This document shows positions 33,241 to 46,076 of a DNA stretch of 64,000 bases, piece by piece; position 1 is the first letter of the stretch; every line of letters begins with the position of its first letter. The stretch comes from Spinacia oleracea (Eukaryota > Streptophyta > Magnoliopsida > Caryophyllales > Amaranthaceae). The notes beneath the pieces were generated by a model that saw only the letters and a list, made by a program, of their open reading frames with translations, was not told the DNA's origin and made no database searches. The position numbers and the translations under genes were made by a program. The stretch spans positions 3,720,001-3,784,000 of the forward strand of contig NC_079492.1 in assembly GCF_020520425.1 (NCBI RefSeq). Reading direction: 5' to 3'.

Positions 33241-33955
33241 CCCAAGCATGTCTTCGTGAATCCCGAGTTTACATCCACTTCTCCCTTTATCCATAAGCAT
33301 ATTACTGAAGGGCAACCAAGTACTAAAGGTAGCACCGTGCCAGTGCGGCCCAAGGCACGGCATGACATAACATGAAAAGCCCGTCCCGACATGAATACGA
33401 AGTTGTGGGTCATGTTTGGTCTGCGTTTCTCGAAAAAATACGACAAGATATAACACGACAAGTCGACAACGTTAAACTGAGTGAAATTGTGCTTAGGCAC
33501 GATTGGGCACGTGGACTGTCCTTTTGAAAATTTTGGCCCAATATGAATTAAGTGGATTTGGTGTGGACTGGGCCTGTTCAGGCCCAAGGCATATGAATGT
33601 GACATGAAGCCCGGCCCAGCCCATCCCACACTCATATTTACCAAGGACCTACCAGCCAACTATCTACTCATTAAAAGCTAAGCTTTAAAAGGTTGAAAAT
33701 ATGTTCCATAGTAGAACATGAAATCTTGCTGAATATGGGCTTTGAATATCTTAAAGCTCTAGATTTTCCCATTCCTTGAAGTAATTCTCTCACTTTGCAT
33801 CTTTTTCTTTTTTGCTTTTCCCTCCTTTCCCTTTCCATGTATTTCTTCTTCTAATTCTTGTTAAATTATGTTTTAGACATTTTTATAACATTATATTTAT
33901 GGTAGCCAAAGATATTGAATCATTTTCGGGCTATTTCTTAATAACCAAACTCAAC
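33241..33955. other. Non-coding; GGCCCA-rich remnant
   Basis: From about 33280 to 33640 there are repeated 'gcccaaggca', 'ggcacggcatgaca' and 'gcccggcccagccca' words like those inside hAT-type MITEs, but no paired ends or target duplication were found. A minus-strand frame of 176 codons across it has no recognised domain and looks accidental. The remainder is unremarkable AT-rich sequence. Confidence 0.4.
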
Positions 33956-33959
33956 AACT

Positions 33960-34420
33960 TCCATCGAGTAAGGTCTAATACCTAAAATATCCTTGTACGG
34001 GGTGTCCTACCGGTTTACCGGCAAGACTCTCGTAGGCAAAAGTCATCTAGAGGTTAAGCTGATACTTATAGGCCTTACTGCCTAATCTCACACTCCTACC
34101 GGCTAAAACGATCATGCCACATCGTTAGATCCCATAGAGAGGTCACTATCAGACAGATCACCTACGAACAAAAGGCTTGTCCACACGTCCGTACAGACTG
34201 CCCGTCTATATAAGAAGGACCTCATTTATTGTCATGACCCACAACTCATTTATCACTTAGCTATTCTCTGAACACTCTCGGAAATCTTAGTTTAGCTTCG
34301 AAGGGGGATTTTCGAATCACCCCGAGGCTAGTTAATCCATTCTATTGTGCAGATCCCAGCCGGCGATCACAGTAGAAGAATACAATCTCACAAGTCAGAT
34401 GTTCTTATTCCACACTCTGA
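33960..34420 (+). repeat. LTR-like sequence, possibly a solo LTR
   Basis: This stretch has the look of an LTR retrotransposon promoter. It has higher GC than its surroundings and a TATA box, GTCTATATAAGAAGG, at about 34203. Downstream is a short leader, 'cactctcggaaatcttagtt', with 'cttcgaagggggattttcg' after it. I could not fix TG...CA ends, a primer-binding site or a target duplication, so this is a tentative reading. Confidence 0.35.
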
Positions 34421-35387
34421 ACAATTATGTTCATAACTTAATTTTTGTGTGTGCATATCGACTAAATTATTCGGGGTTATATGGACCATATACGGCTAGT
34501 TCCTATGTAATTAAACTCAACTACTTCGAAGATTATATATAAGGTTGTTTGGAACCATAAACACTCAGATGAGTGTTAGTGGCATTATTGAGTTATGCCG
34601 GAAACTTGCACTAGTAGTTTTGGCCAAGGACCTCGGTATAGTGTACTAATATGTGTGTAGAGGTGAGAATTCCATAAGGGGCTTGGCCTGTCAAGTTTGA
34701 TCCAATTGGATCATTCATCTTACCTAACCAAATAATAGAATAGTAAAGAAAAAAGTGATAAAAATAGATTAATCTTTTTGAAGATGTTAACTAAAACTAT
34801 CTGTTTCCACCATTGTGGTATTAAGATCAACAAATAGAAAGGATACACATTACAAAACTAGCAAATAATTGCAAGACCTTCCAAATTAGGAAGAAAGATT
34901 TGGACAACAAAGATGAAAGAAAAATATAAAAAATTACAGGCCAAGTTCGAACCCGAGTAGTTTATCGAGAATCTCGACTCATGAAGAATGATTTGGACAA
35001 AAAAAAAATGAAGAAAAGTATAAATAGTGATTGGCTGAGTCTGAACCCGGGTAGTTTATCTAGAATCTCGGCTCATTTACATCCTTGGCTAGTTGGCAAT
35101 AAGACTTTGCTTAACAAGAAGGAAAAGCTACAAGTGAATAAAAGTAAGTTGGCTTGTCTAATGTCCACTGAAAAGATGTTGAAAGCACCATAAAAGAACC
35201 AAACCCACATGCCTAAATCCTAATCCAACCATATATTATTCCTAAGAAATCTAAAAACCAGATTACCCTCTCTTAGTTTTCTTGTAACCAGAGCAAGCTA
35301 GCACAAATCTACCCTCAAATCTCACTCTTTCTTTCTTCATTAAGGTAACCGAAAACTTCTTGTTTCATTCATAAGAGTAGTGTTATT
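34421..35387 (+). other. Intergenic; 95-bp duplication and small-gene promoter
   Basis: A pair of tandem copies (about 34895-34985 and 34987-35080) shares 'gatttggacaa', 'gtagtttatc(g/t)agaatctcg' and 'gaacccg(a/g)gtag'. The last 150 bp form the upstream region of the gene at 35388. It has a possible TATA element, CATATATTA, near 35231 and a pyrimidine-rich leader around 35310-35345. Confidence 0.5.
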
Positions 35388-35591
35388 ATGGCTTCGGAGG
35401 CGCCAACGTGGGCTGATCAATGGGGTGAAGGAGGTTTCGGGGCAATGGATGAAGCGAAACCAACGGAAAAGGTGGAGACGAAGAAGAAGAAGACGGCGTT
35501 TTTGGGTGGATTCGGGGCTAAGGTTGCGGCCATGGTGGGAATCAAGTTGGGGAAACAACAAGGTGTTAAGAAGAATCCTCCTCCCGAGTGA
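35388..35591 (+). CDS. Small conserved plant protein (WADQWG type)
   Basis: This is a single-exon gene for 67 residues starting MASEAPTWADQWGEGGFGAM and ending in TGA. The N-terminus 'APTWADQWG.GGFGAM' followed by a Lys-rich middle (EKVETKKKK) and a Gly/Ala/Val stretch ('GGFGAKVAAMVGIKLG') matches a family of short plant proteins I remember as uncharacterised. I do not know its function. It has no signal peptide or transmembrane segment, and the predicted product is basic and probably soluble. A frame of 97 codons overlaps it out of register and is a shadow. The upstream leader and a downstream AT-rich tail fit an expressed gene. The product call is moderately sure; the function is unknown. 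Confidence 0.7.
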   Translation: MASEAPTWADQWGEGGFGAMDEAKPTEKVETKKKKTAFLGGFGAKVAAMVGIKLGKQQGVKKNPPPE

Positions 35592-35835
35592 CAAAATCAA
35601 TCTTTTTATCTGTTATTCCTATGTTTATGGTTTTTCTTCTGTTTTCCTTTGTGAGAAATTAGCTTATGAATGATGTTTTTGTATGTATCTCAAAGGTTTA
35701 TTGGGAAATCATAACTTAAATTGAATCAAGTGACTCATCACCTGAATATGACTCAAAAAACCTCGAGGAATCGTGTTCTTTTTCCTCCCCCTGTCTATAT
35801 AACGGATTATTCGCTTCTCTCCTGTGCTTTACATA

Positions 35836-36140
35836 CTATCTCCGTTTTATAAATATCTTTACGATTACTATTTGCACAAATATTAAGACAAAAATGAAAA
35901 AGTTGGTTGAATTTAAAAAAAATATGGATGAAGTAAGAGAAATGTGTAAAAAGGTGGGTGAGTGTAAGAAAAAAATGAATAAAATAAGGGAAAGTGAGTG
36001 GAAAATTGAAAAAAAAATTGTGGGGTAAGAAAGAGAAGGTAATAAATTTTCATACCCCAAAATAGAATAAAACAATTGTAAATAACATCACGAAACGGAC
36101 TAAAACTGAAAGTATAAAGATCGTTTTAAAACGGTGGTAG
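35836..36140. mobile_element. Stowaway-like MITE
   Basis: A 305-bp element between TA dinucleotides has ends CTATCTCCGTTTTATAAAT and, in complement, CTACCACCGTTTTAAAACGA. It shares 'ctttacgattactatttgca' with the MITE at 39849-40120, so both belong to one subfamily, distinct from the 17549-17873 type. It lies between the small gene and ATG8. Confidence 0.8.
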
Positions 36141-36432
36141 TACGTCTTTACTCTTTAGCATGTAAAGGAACAGAGTATTATACAAAAAGATGAACATGAT
36201 TAGCAACAAAGCATCAAACTAAAGAGAATACTTAGCCAGTAAACTACGCAATCTGAACAACCAACATCTTCAAAATATGTAGTTAATTATATAAACAGAA
36301 TCAAGACTGATTGTTAGCAACACAAATTGAGATTCTAAGAAACAGTAGTATGATAGTTATTATGAGCATCAGAACATTTACATTTCTAGTTTATGTCAAC
36401 CATGAATGAGTCCATGCTTATTTACGCACGCA

Positions 36433-38380
<1,948 letters not shown>

Positions 38381-38412
38381 ATTAGCACTCAAAGGTGTCG
38401 AATTGATATCTG

Positions 38413-38670
38413 CAAAAAGATCAAACAAAAGTAGGAAAAATATCAACATAAAGTAATTCAAAGACATTTACAAAGAAGTATCAACAATCAAATAATCCAA
38501 AGAACATCAATTATAAAAATTGAAAATTACCCAGAACAAGAAAAGGGAAGAATTTGCGATTGGAACAGCTTTTGAATGAAGAACTCTATGTGGGACGTCG
38601 CAATCAAAAAGAGTAATCAAAAGGATTGGAAAAGGGTTTTGTGGATATTTATATGGAAATTTCGTGGTTT
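38413..38670 (-). promoter_or_regulatory. ATG8 5' UTR intron and core promoter
   Basis: On the minus strand a leader exon ends CTTGTTCTGG before a GTAATT donor (near 38530). The acceptor CTTTTTGCAG lies near 38412, about 30 nt before ATG. Upstream, around 38650-38660, the minus strand reads CATATAAATA, a good TATA box, with 'GGGACGTCGCAATC' (minus: GATTGCGACGTCCC, an ACGT core) nearby at about 38590-38605. Confidence 0.6.
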
Positions 38671-39848
38671 GATCTTTTTATTTATTTATTTTATTTAATT
38701 AATTTTAATAGGGAAGAATAAAAGGAGAGGATTAAGGATTAGGGAATTTGCGGTGTAATTAAGGATTTAAGGGGATTGTTTGTTGGATTGTCGTGGTAGT
38801 CAAGGTATTCCCAATTCTTTGCCTTGGTGTTTGGGATTACTCCTTAAACAATTGAAGTATTAATTTGTCTATTTGAAGCTTTTTGTTAGGCCAACCTGTT
38901 TCGAGGAATAATGTTTTTTCTATAACGATTAAGAAAAGATAAAATCGTAACGTGGCATTGTTGTAAATGTTTTGAACTTTTATTTTAACAAAATACTCCG
39001 TAATGGTATTGTGAATCCTTATTTGAATCTAAATATAGAGTTTTTGTTTATCTCATTACAGAAACAAAAAGTATAAAAAGTGAAGAAGAAAAAACGACTT
39101 ACAAAGAGAAAAACAAACAAAATTGAAGAATTTAGAGGATTAACGAATGACAAATAAAATTGTAAAAAATGTCCTATTGTGAGGATTCAAATCCTGGGTG
39201 AAATATAAATTAAGCAACCATTAAGCTAAGGTATTTCATCGTCATTATTATAGGTTAATTATATACATTTTAACTATTTTAAGTGTAATTAATTACCTCA
39301 ATATCAATTTAACAATTTTTTTGCAAAATAATAGGGTCCCTTTAGACCTCTCCGGAATCAAGTAGGCCAGGCCCTGTCAAGAACAGAGTATATATGTCAA
39401 TCGTATTTGATTTTTGGTCAAAGCAACTTACTTTCTCTCTTCATATACCCATGTTATGTACTTCTATGACAATTATTGGAAATAACGGCCTCAACATGTT
39501 ACTCATAGTCTTACGTATGACTCGTAAAAAAGAAAAGTAATGATATTTACGGTCTTTAGGAACGTAAATAAACATTTATTATATTTTAAAAATTGGACTT
39601 AGTTTAGAATGCATGATAAAATTACATATTGATCAGCATAATTAATATTTGGTTTTACTGATTACTATTATAAGGTACTAATTGTATGTTGTTCCTTATT
39701 ATAAGTTTTTGCGTACGAGGGGGATTAGGTTTTATTAGAGACAAGTTCGGGTAGGTTGCTAGGTATTTTCCTCATGTTTTGAGGCTTGTATCCGACTTTC
39801 TCTAATTATTAAGAAATATATCGTCGTTTTTACATTAAAAAAAATGTA
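38671..39848. other. Intergenic, no gene seen
   Basis: AT-rich sequence with only short random frames. I see no paired terminal repeats. Around 39340-39375 'aatagggtccctttagacct' and 'ggccaggcc' hint at an old hAT-like fragment. Confidence 0.4.
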
Positions 39849-40120
39849 CTACCTCCGTTCCTAAATGATCTTTACGGTTACTATTTGCACGGTAATTAAG
39901 GAATTTTGGTGAACATGTGATGGTGGGGGTAACAAATGGAAAATGAGTGGCTATAAATTGTCCAACAATGTGAGTGGGTGGAAACTAATATTAAAGTATT
40001 GTGAGTGGGTAAGTTATGATGGGCCAAATAAGAGTACAAATGGAATAAAGTAGGAGTGTAAAGAACTTTCAGGAACAGACTAAAACGGAAAGCGTAAAGA
40101 ACTTTTAGGAACGGAGGTAG
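39849..40120. mobile_element. Stowaway-like MITE
   Basis: A 272-bp element flanked by TA on both sides has inverted ends CTACCTCCGTTCCTAAATGA and, in complement, CTACCTCCGTTCCTAAAAGT, nearly identical over 20 bp. It shares the internal 'ctttacggttactatttgca' with the MITE at 35836-36140. Non-coding. Confidence 0.88.
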
Positions 40121-40677
40121 TATGTTGTTCCATTAGGGGTTGTATAAATCATTATCTTTAAAAAGGATAATCATTCATCAATTAGTGAGTTGTTAATGGT
40201 TAAACATGGACATTTTAATGTTCTTTTTGTAGCATATATATGCTTTTCATATTAGAAAAATGAAGAGCTTAAGAGGGTGGTACGTACCAAATATACTTCC
40301 TTTCATTCCTAAATTATTGTATTAGAGGGAAATGAGGTGTTTTCTTTATTTTTTTAAAATCAAAATCAATTCATTGATTAAAAAAAAGTCATATATAACG
40401 TCAAAATTATAGCAATAATGAATATGATTTTAGTCTGATTTACCTGATTATAGTTGAAGAATTTACATCAAATAAAATGAAGAGAAAGGGTGAATAGCCC
40501 CATTAGAATTTGACTACTCCGTAATTATTTAGTTCACTATGTTCAAGTTATTATCAGTTAGAAAATTATTCGTAATAAAATACTCTAACATAGTCAACTA
40601 AACAAATAAAATGTAATAAAATACTTCACAATACCACGACTTTTTGGTGTGCAATCCCTTAATTATCCTATTAACTT

Positions 40678-40869
40678 TGAAGAATATCAGAAGATCAGAG
40701 GGAATTGAGAGAATGATATTTTTATTATCTGATTTCTTGCACAACAATCAAGCTAAAGTTGCCTTATATACAAGCTAGTAAAGCCTAGGCTAACAAACTC
40801 TAACTAACTGTGTAACAACTTCTAACAACCTTGTGTAATAATAATAAATATAAATAGATATTTCCTATA
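40678..40869 (-). repeat. Copia 3' LTR (192 bp)
   Basis: This is the downstream LTR of the minus-strand element. It carries a TATA element, minus-strand TTGTATATAAGGCAAC, at about 40757-40772, and the 'aataataataaata' region near its outer start. Its inner neighbour is the polypurine tract GGGGGGA (40870-40876). Confidence 0.93.
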
Positions 40870-43800
40870 TCCCCCCTTCAAGCTGGACTTTGGAAGCAAG
40901 GCCAAACTTGGAAGATAAAAATCGATGTTGGGAGGAAGAAAGGGGTTTGGTGAGCAAGTCTGCTAACTGATTTGAACTTGAAACATGAGCTGTTTGGATG
41001 AATCCATCCTCAACCTGTTCACGAACATAGTGCATGTCCCTTTTTAGGTGTTTAGTTTTATCATGAAACATGGGGTTCTTGGCCAAATGCTCAGCAGAAG
41101 TATTATCACAATATAGAGGCACAGGCAATGGGACAGTGACTTGTAGGTCTTCAAGAAGCCCCTGAATCCAAACTAGTTCACTAGCTGTAGCTGACATACT
41201 TCTGTATTCAGCCTCAGCTGAAGATTTGCTCACAGTTCGTTGCTTTTTGGTTTTCCAAGAAATCAAATTTGTACCAAGAAAAACAGCATAAGCACTAAGG
41301 GATCTGCTGCTGTACTGACATGAACTCCAGTCTGCATCACTATATGCAGACAGATGAGTTGTGGAATCAGCAGAATACCATAAGCCTTCATCAATAGTCC
41401 CTTTCAAGTATTTGAGAACATGAAGAGCAGCCCTTAAGTGAGGAACCCTTGGAGAGCTCACAAACTGACTGAGGTGTTGCACTGAATAAGATAAATCTGG
41501 TCTGGTGATACTGAGATACAGTAATCTTCCCACTAATCTTCTGTATACATCAGGCTCAGTGAGTAAATCACCTTCATCAGTGGTCAGCTTTAAACCACAA
41601 GAAAGAGGTGCAGGAGCAGCAGTACAATTATCCATGCCAGCATCAAGAAGAATATCCTTGATGTATTTTCTTTGAGAAAGAAAAATTCCATTAGAGTTTC
41701 TGTGAACTTCAATGCCAAGAAAATATGATAAAAGACCAAGATCCTTAATTGTGAATGCTTGATCAAGCAAAAGTTTGACCTCATTGATTTGTGAAACAGA
41801 AGTACCAGTTATCAGAATATCATCCACATACACCAAAAGTACCAAAAATTCTCCATGAAGTGATCTGGTAAACAAGGAGTAGTCTTGCTTAGATTGCTCA
41901 AAGTGTAAAGATTTCAGAAACTTGCTTAACTCCTTGTTCCACTGTCTAGATGCCTGTCTGAGACCATAGAGAGATCTTTTCAGCTTGCAAACCTCACCAG
42001 GTTGAGCTTTAAGATAACCAGGTGGTGGCTTCATGTAAACCTCTTCATCAATAAAGCCATGCAAAAATGCATTATTAACATCCAATTGAAACAGATCCCA
42101 ACCTCTGACTGCAGCTAAAGCAATTACAACCCTGACTGTTGCTAATTTGGCAACTGGGGAGAAGGTTTGAGTAAAATCCTTGCCTTCAACCTGTTGATAT
42201 CCAATAGCAACTAATCTGGCTTTATATTTGTCAATAGTATAATCTGGATTCAGTTTAGTCCTGTAAACCCACTTTGATCCAATAGCCTTTTTATTCTCAG
42301 GAAGAGGAGTAAGTTCCCAAGTTTCATTGCTCTCAAGTGCTTCAATCTCTTTATTCATAGCCAGAATCCAATTGTCATCATCTTTGGCTTGATTGTAGTG
42401 TTTAGGATCATTGGAAGCAAGACCAACAGAGAGAGCCAAAGATTCCCATGTATCATAACTATCAAGAGCCATTGCAATCAACCAAGCTTCATCATTCTCA
42501 AAATTAGGAGAACAGGAATTGACTGAAAATGAAAGAGAATCACTGCTAGATGGAGTTTCTGTATGTCTGTGAGGAACATATCCTCCAACAAAACCTTTGA
42601 GAGTAGTGGAAGGTTTAATTTGTCTAGGAATATGTCTAATGACAGTATCAGTGTGAGGAAGAGATTCTGTAGCCAGAATTGGTGTAGGTTCAGTCATAGG
42701 TTGAGTGTCATTAGTGTGACTGTCTGAAGTACTAGAATCAGAAGAATGAGAAGCAGGAGAAGAGGCAATATGGTTTAAAGATGGTGGAGAAGAAGAGTTG
42801 TGATGTGTTTTAGAAGAGGAACTATCTAGAGAAGGTTCAGAAGTAGGAGTATCAGGTACAAAATCAGGAGTGAAAGGTTGAGCTGTAGAGTGAAAATTAT
42901 GAGAAGAATTGGGAATGAAAGAAGAAGAGTCAGTGCCAAATTGCACCATTTGAGGATTGGTGTTGACAGAAGAAATGGACTGAGATGATAGTTTGTAAGG
43001 AAATGTGTGTTCAAAAAACACAACATCTCTTGACACAAAAACAGTGTGTGTATCCAGATCATACAACTTAAAAGCTTTAAAACCAGCAGGATATCCAAGA
43101 AATAAACATCTTCTGGTTCTGGAATCAAATTTGTCTTTCTTAACTTGAGCATTGTAGGCAAAACAAAGTGAACCAAACACTCTCAAATTATTATAGACAG
43201 GTCTAGTATCAAACATAACCTCATATGGTGTTTTCCAGTTCAGCACCTTTGAGGGTATTCTGTTTAACAAATAAGTGGCTGTAAGAACACATTCCCCCCA
43301 AAACTTCTTTGGAAGGCCAGCATGAAACCGTAGAGATCTAGCAATCTCAAGAAGACTTCTGTGTTTTCTCTCTACCCTGCCATTTTGTTGAGGAGAATAT
43401 GGAACACTCCTTTCATGTAAAATACCTTTAGAAGCAATGAATGATCTACATGATTCCTTGACAATTTCAGTACCATTATCTGTCCTAATCTTCTTGACCT
43501 TTTTATTAAATTGTATCTCAATCATAGACACAAATTCAGATACAACTCTTTCCACTTGCAATTTGTTATGCAATAGATAGGTCCAAGTAACCCTACTGTG
43601 ATCATCAAGAATGGTTAAGAAGTAAGAAGCACCATCTAAGCTTCTGGTTTTGTATGGACCCCAGAGATCCAAGTGTATCAATTCAAAACACTCAGATGCT
43701 TTACTATCACTGATAGGAAAAGGAGATTTATGATGCTTAGAGCTGTAACATACACCACAATTATATTCTGAAATACCTCTGCAACATTCATCATTTACAT

Positions 43801-45604
43801 GTTTCAGTTTGGACAGAGATGCATGACCTAGTCTAGCATGTAGAAGATCAAGATTGTTTCTGTCACTATTCTTAGGCTTAGAAATACCAGTAGCAGTTTT
43901 ATTTGGTAATCTAATCATGTTCACATTATTCACAACTTCCTCAGCAACATTAGCTACTGTACTACAACTTGAAACATGACAATTAATGCCAGAACTTCTC
44001 ACAATAGTTGAAGACTTGTTCTCTGCAGGTGTGACAAAATAGTAAAGACCATGTCTCCTTTTTCCAGCACCAAGCAGCACAGAATTAGAGGGGTCCTGGA
44101 AACAATATTCACTCCCAGTAAATATGACATTAACACCAGTGTGCTCAATTAGTCTACCAACAGATAAAAGGTTGTGTCTAAAACCTTTCACCAGCAAAAC
44201 ATTTTTCAACATCAGATTGTTCCCTAGAAAGGTATCACCAATGATTTCAACACTCATTTGAGTTCCATCTGGCAGACCAACCTTAATAGGATTAAGCAGA
44301 GTTTTCTTGTTTATCAGTATACTTTCATCATATGTCATATGATCACAAGCTCCAGAGTCAACAATCCACAAACATTCATCAGGCAATTCACTCACAGTAC
44401 AATTAAAAGAGTGAGATATTGTACCTACATAGTTGGCAAAAGAACAATTTGTGCCACTGGTTTCACCATTCTGAGTTTGTTTGCCCTTCATTGCTTTCAT
44501 AACCTCTTGACAAATAGCATTCAGCATCTCATTGCTTACAGTACCAGTATCTCCAGTTGTGTCATCCAATGGATTATCTCCAATTTCAGAGGTATGAACA
44601 TTAGCTGCAAGTCTACCTCCATTGGATTGAATGCCTTTAGATGCCTTGATTGAATTATACCAATCAGGATATCCAATCAGCTTGAAACATTGATCAGCTG
44701 TGTGTCCTTTTCCTTTGCAGTGAGAGCAAACTCTGTTCAGTTTCTCCTTCTTCAATTCCTTCCAATCTTTCTTGCCAGATCCAACAGTGTATCTTTGAAA
44801 CTGCTGTCCTCCTTTGTTAGTTTGTGCAGCCATAGCACTACTACTCATAACAATTCCTTCAGCTGCTGTGTTATTCATTTCCTCCTGCTTCTCTATTTGT
44901 TGTGTGATAGAAAACACCTTATTTATGCTAGGCAATGGATCCATTGACAACACATTAGTAACTGTTCCTTCAAAACCTCCATTAAGACCAAGCAGAAACT
45001 TCATCATCTTATCTTCTTCCTCAAATTCAGCCATCTTTTTCAAGAACATACAGCTACACTGACTTAATGCACCACAGATACATGAAGGAAATGCTCTTAG
45101 ATTCTGCATTTCATCCCAAAGCTTCTTTAATTTGCCGTAATATGTGACTATAGTCATGTTCTCCTGATTGAGATTATCAATCTGCTTTTTTAATTGATAG
45201 ATCAAAGGTCCATTGGATTGACCAAACCTTTCATTCAGTTCTTTCCATAACTCCACAGCATTGTCAATATATCCAAAATCATCAGCAAGCTCATTGTTCA
45301 TAGAACTCAAAATCCAGCTAACTACCATGAAATCCACACGTTTCCACTTATGGTAATCTTTGTTATTCACAGCTGGTTTTTGTATCTCACCATTAATAAA
45401 ACCTTCTTTGTTCTTAGCTATCAATGCACGCCTAACATTTCTACTCCAGCGAATGAAATTCATGCCATTAAAAGCTACAGAAACTAAAGAAGCAGTAGGA
45501 TTATCAGAATTAGCAATGAAGAATGGATCAAAATTACCTCCACTGTCTCCATTGTGCACCTGAGAATCAGAATTTTCTGAATTCACAATCACCATTACGC
45601 TCAA
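40865..45604 (-). CDS. Copia gag-pol polyprotein (1579 aa)
   Basis: One open frame encodes every copia function in the usual order. Gag (UBN2-type) is at about residues 30-260. A CCHC zinc knuckle 'CSHCKGKGHTADQC' is near 290. Aspartic protease 'WIVDSGACDHMT' is near 410. A GAG-pre-integrase region with HHCC-type 'LHARLGHASLSKL' is near 590. Integrase 'LDLWGPYKT', 'DDHSRVTW' and the 'ERSVPYSPQQNGRVERKHR' stretch is at about 640-790. Reverse transcriptase 'QLDVNNAFLHG' and 'YVDDILITG' is at about 1080-1330. RNase H 'YSDADWSSC' and 'SSAEAEYRSM' is at about 1415-1560. The linker at about 900-1020 is Ser/Thr-rich. There are no stops or frameshifts, and the stop lies inside the 3' LTR edge. Frames in other registers are shadows. 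Confidence 0.96.
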   Translation of the reverse strand: MSVMVIVNSENSDSQVHNGDSGGNFDPFFIANSDNPTASLVSVAFNGMNFIRWSRNVRRALIAKNKEGFINGEIQKPAVNNKDYHKWKRVDFMVVSWILSSMNNELADDFGYIDNAVELWKELNERFGQSNGPLIYQLKKQIDNLNQENMTIVTYYGKLKKLWDEMQNLRAFPSCICGALSQCSCMFLKKMAEFEEEDKMMKFLLGLNGGFEGTVTNVLSMDPLPSINKVFSITQQIEKQEEMNNTAAEGIVMSSSAMAAQTNKGGQQFQRYTVGSGKKDWKELKKEKLNRVCSHCKGKGHTADQCFKLIGYPDWYNSIKASKGIQSNGGRLAANVHTSEIGDNPLDDTTGDTGTVSNEMLNAICQEVMKAMKGKQTQNGETSGTNCSFANYVGTISHSFNCTVSELPDECLWIVDSGACDHMTYDESILINKKTLLNPIKVGLPDGTQMSVEIIGDTFLGNNLMLKNVLLVKGFRHNLLSVGRLIEHTGVNVIFTGSEYCFQDPSNSVLLGAGKRRHGLYYFVTPAENKSSTIVRSSGINCHVSSCSTVANVAEEVVNNVNMIRLPNKTATGISKPKNSDRNNLDLLHARLGHASLSKLKHVNDECCRGISEYNCGVCYSSKHHKSPFPISDSKASECFELIHLDLWGPYKTRSLDGASYFLTILDDHSRVTWTYLLHNKLQVERVVSEFVSMIEIQFNKKVKKIRTDNGTEIVKESCRSFIASKGILHERSVPYSPQQNGRVERKHRSLLEIARSLRFHAGLPKKFWGECVLTATYLLNRIPSKVLNWKTPYEVMFDTRPVYNNLRVFGSLCFAYNAQVKKDKFDSRTRRCLFLGYPAGFKAFKLYDLDTHTVFVSRDVVFFEHTFPYKLSSQSISSVNTNPQMVQFGTDSSSFIPNSSHNFHSTAQPFTPDFVPDTPTSEPSLDSSSSKTHHNSSSPPSLNHIASSPASHSSDSSTSDSHTNDTQPMTEPTPILATESLPHTDTVIRHIPRQIKPSTTLKGFVGGYVPHRHTETPSSSDSLSFSVNSCSPNFENDEAWLIAMALDSYDTWESLALSVGLASNDPKHYNQAKDDDNWILAMNKEIEALESNETWELTPLPENKKAIGSKWVYRTKLNPDYTIDKYKARLVAIGYQQVEGKDFTQTFSPVAKLATVRVVIALAAVRGWDLFQLDVNNAFLHGFIDEEVYMKPPPGYLKAQPGEVCKLKRSLYGLRQASRQWNKELSKFLKSLHFEQSKQDYSLFTRSLHGEFLVLLVYVDDILITGTSVSQINEVKLLLDQAFTIKDLGLLSYFLGIEVHRNSNGIFLSQRKYIKDILLDAGMDNCTAAPAPLSCGLKLTTDEGDLLTEPDVYRRLVGRLLYLSITRPDLSYSVQHLSQFVSSPRVPHLRAALHVLKYLKGTIDEGLWYSADSTTHLSAYSDADWSSCQYSSRSLSAYAVFLGTNLISWKTKKQRTVSKSSAEAEYRSMSATASELVWIQGLLEDLQVTVPLPVPLYCDNTSAEHLAKNPMFHDKTKHLKRDMHYVREQVEDGFIQTAHVSSSNQLADLLTKPLSSSQHRFLSSKFGLASKVQLEGGI

Positions 45605-45770
45605 CTAATTGATCGATCACAATACTTTGATCAAGATATTGTCGTATTGCGCAAGAAATTTCGCAGTTGCAAGAAATTTCGCAGCAAGTAATCTGAGAAA
45701 TCACACAATTTTAATGTGCTGATTTCAGGGGAAAAAAAAAACGAAACCTAAATCTCAGAAGAGAGATTTG

Positions 45771-45782
45771 GCTCTGATACCA
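45771..45782 (-). other. Copia primer-binding site
   Basis: On the minus strand TGGTATCAGAGC directly follows the terminal CA of the 5' LTR with no gap. It is the 12-nt complement of the initiator methionine tRNA 3' end. Confidence 0.95.
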
Positions 45783-45976
45783 TGAAGAATATCAGAAGAT
45801 CAGAGGGAATTGAGAGAGAATGATATTTTTATTATCTGATTTCTTGCACAACAATCAAGCTAAAGTTGCCTTATATACAAGCTAGTAAAGCCTAGGCTAA
45901 CAAACTCTAACTAACTGTGTAACAACTTCTAACAACCTTGTGTAATAATAATAAATATAAATAGATATTTCCTATA
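45783..45976 (-). repeat. Copia 5' LTR (194 bp)
   Basis: This is the promoter LTR of the minus-strand element. It is the same as the 3' LTR except for an extra GA at about 45817 (GAGAGAGAATG against GAGAGAATG). The TATA element is repeated at about 45864-45879. About 180 nt of leader separates it from the gag start at 45604. Confidence 0.93.
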
Positions 45977-46076
45977 AACTTCCCTTAATTTTCTTTCTGG
46001 GTGCAAATCATGATGTCATAATACTCCTAATGAAATCCCATCGTCAGTTTTTCCGGCAGACGATAGTGGCGGTATT

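Larger units (their letters stand above)
40678..45976 (-). mobile_element. Intact, young Ty1/copia retrotransposon
   Basis: A complete 5.3-kb element lies on the minus strand with LTRs at 40678-40869 and 45783-45976. It is flanked by a perfect 5-bp target duplication, AACTT (40673-40677 and 45977-45981). It has a primer-binding site, a polypurine tract and one uninterrupted gag-pol frame. The two LTRs differ, as far as I can align by eye, only by a 2-bp GA insertion, so the insertion is very recent. The element begins TATAGG and ends TTCA on its own strand, the rarer TA...CA terminus. The uninserted target is preserved at about 51695-51850. Confidence 0.95.

Noticed and set aside
33129..33659. 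176-codon minus-strand frame
   Set aside because: It spans the last array unit and a GGCCCA-rich transposon remnant; no domain, and composition explains the open frame.
35380..35673. 97-codon Arg-rich frame overlapping the small gene
   Set aside because: It is a frame-shifted reading of the WADQWG-type gene; its poly-Arg stretch is the out-of-frame reading of the Lys codons.
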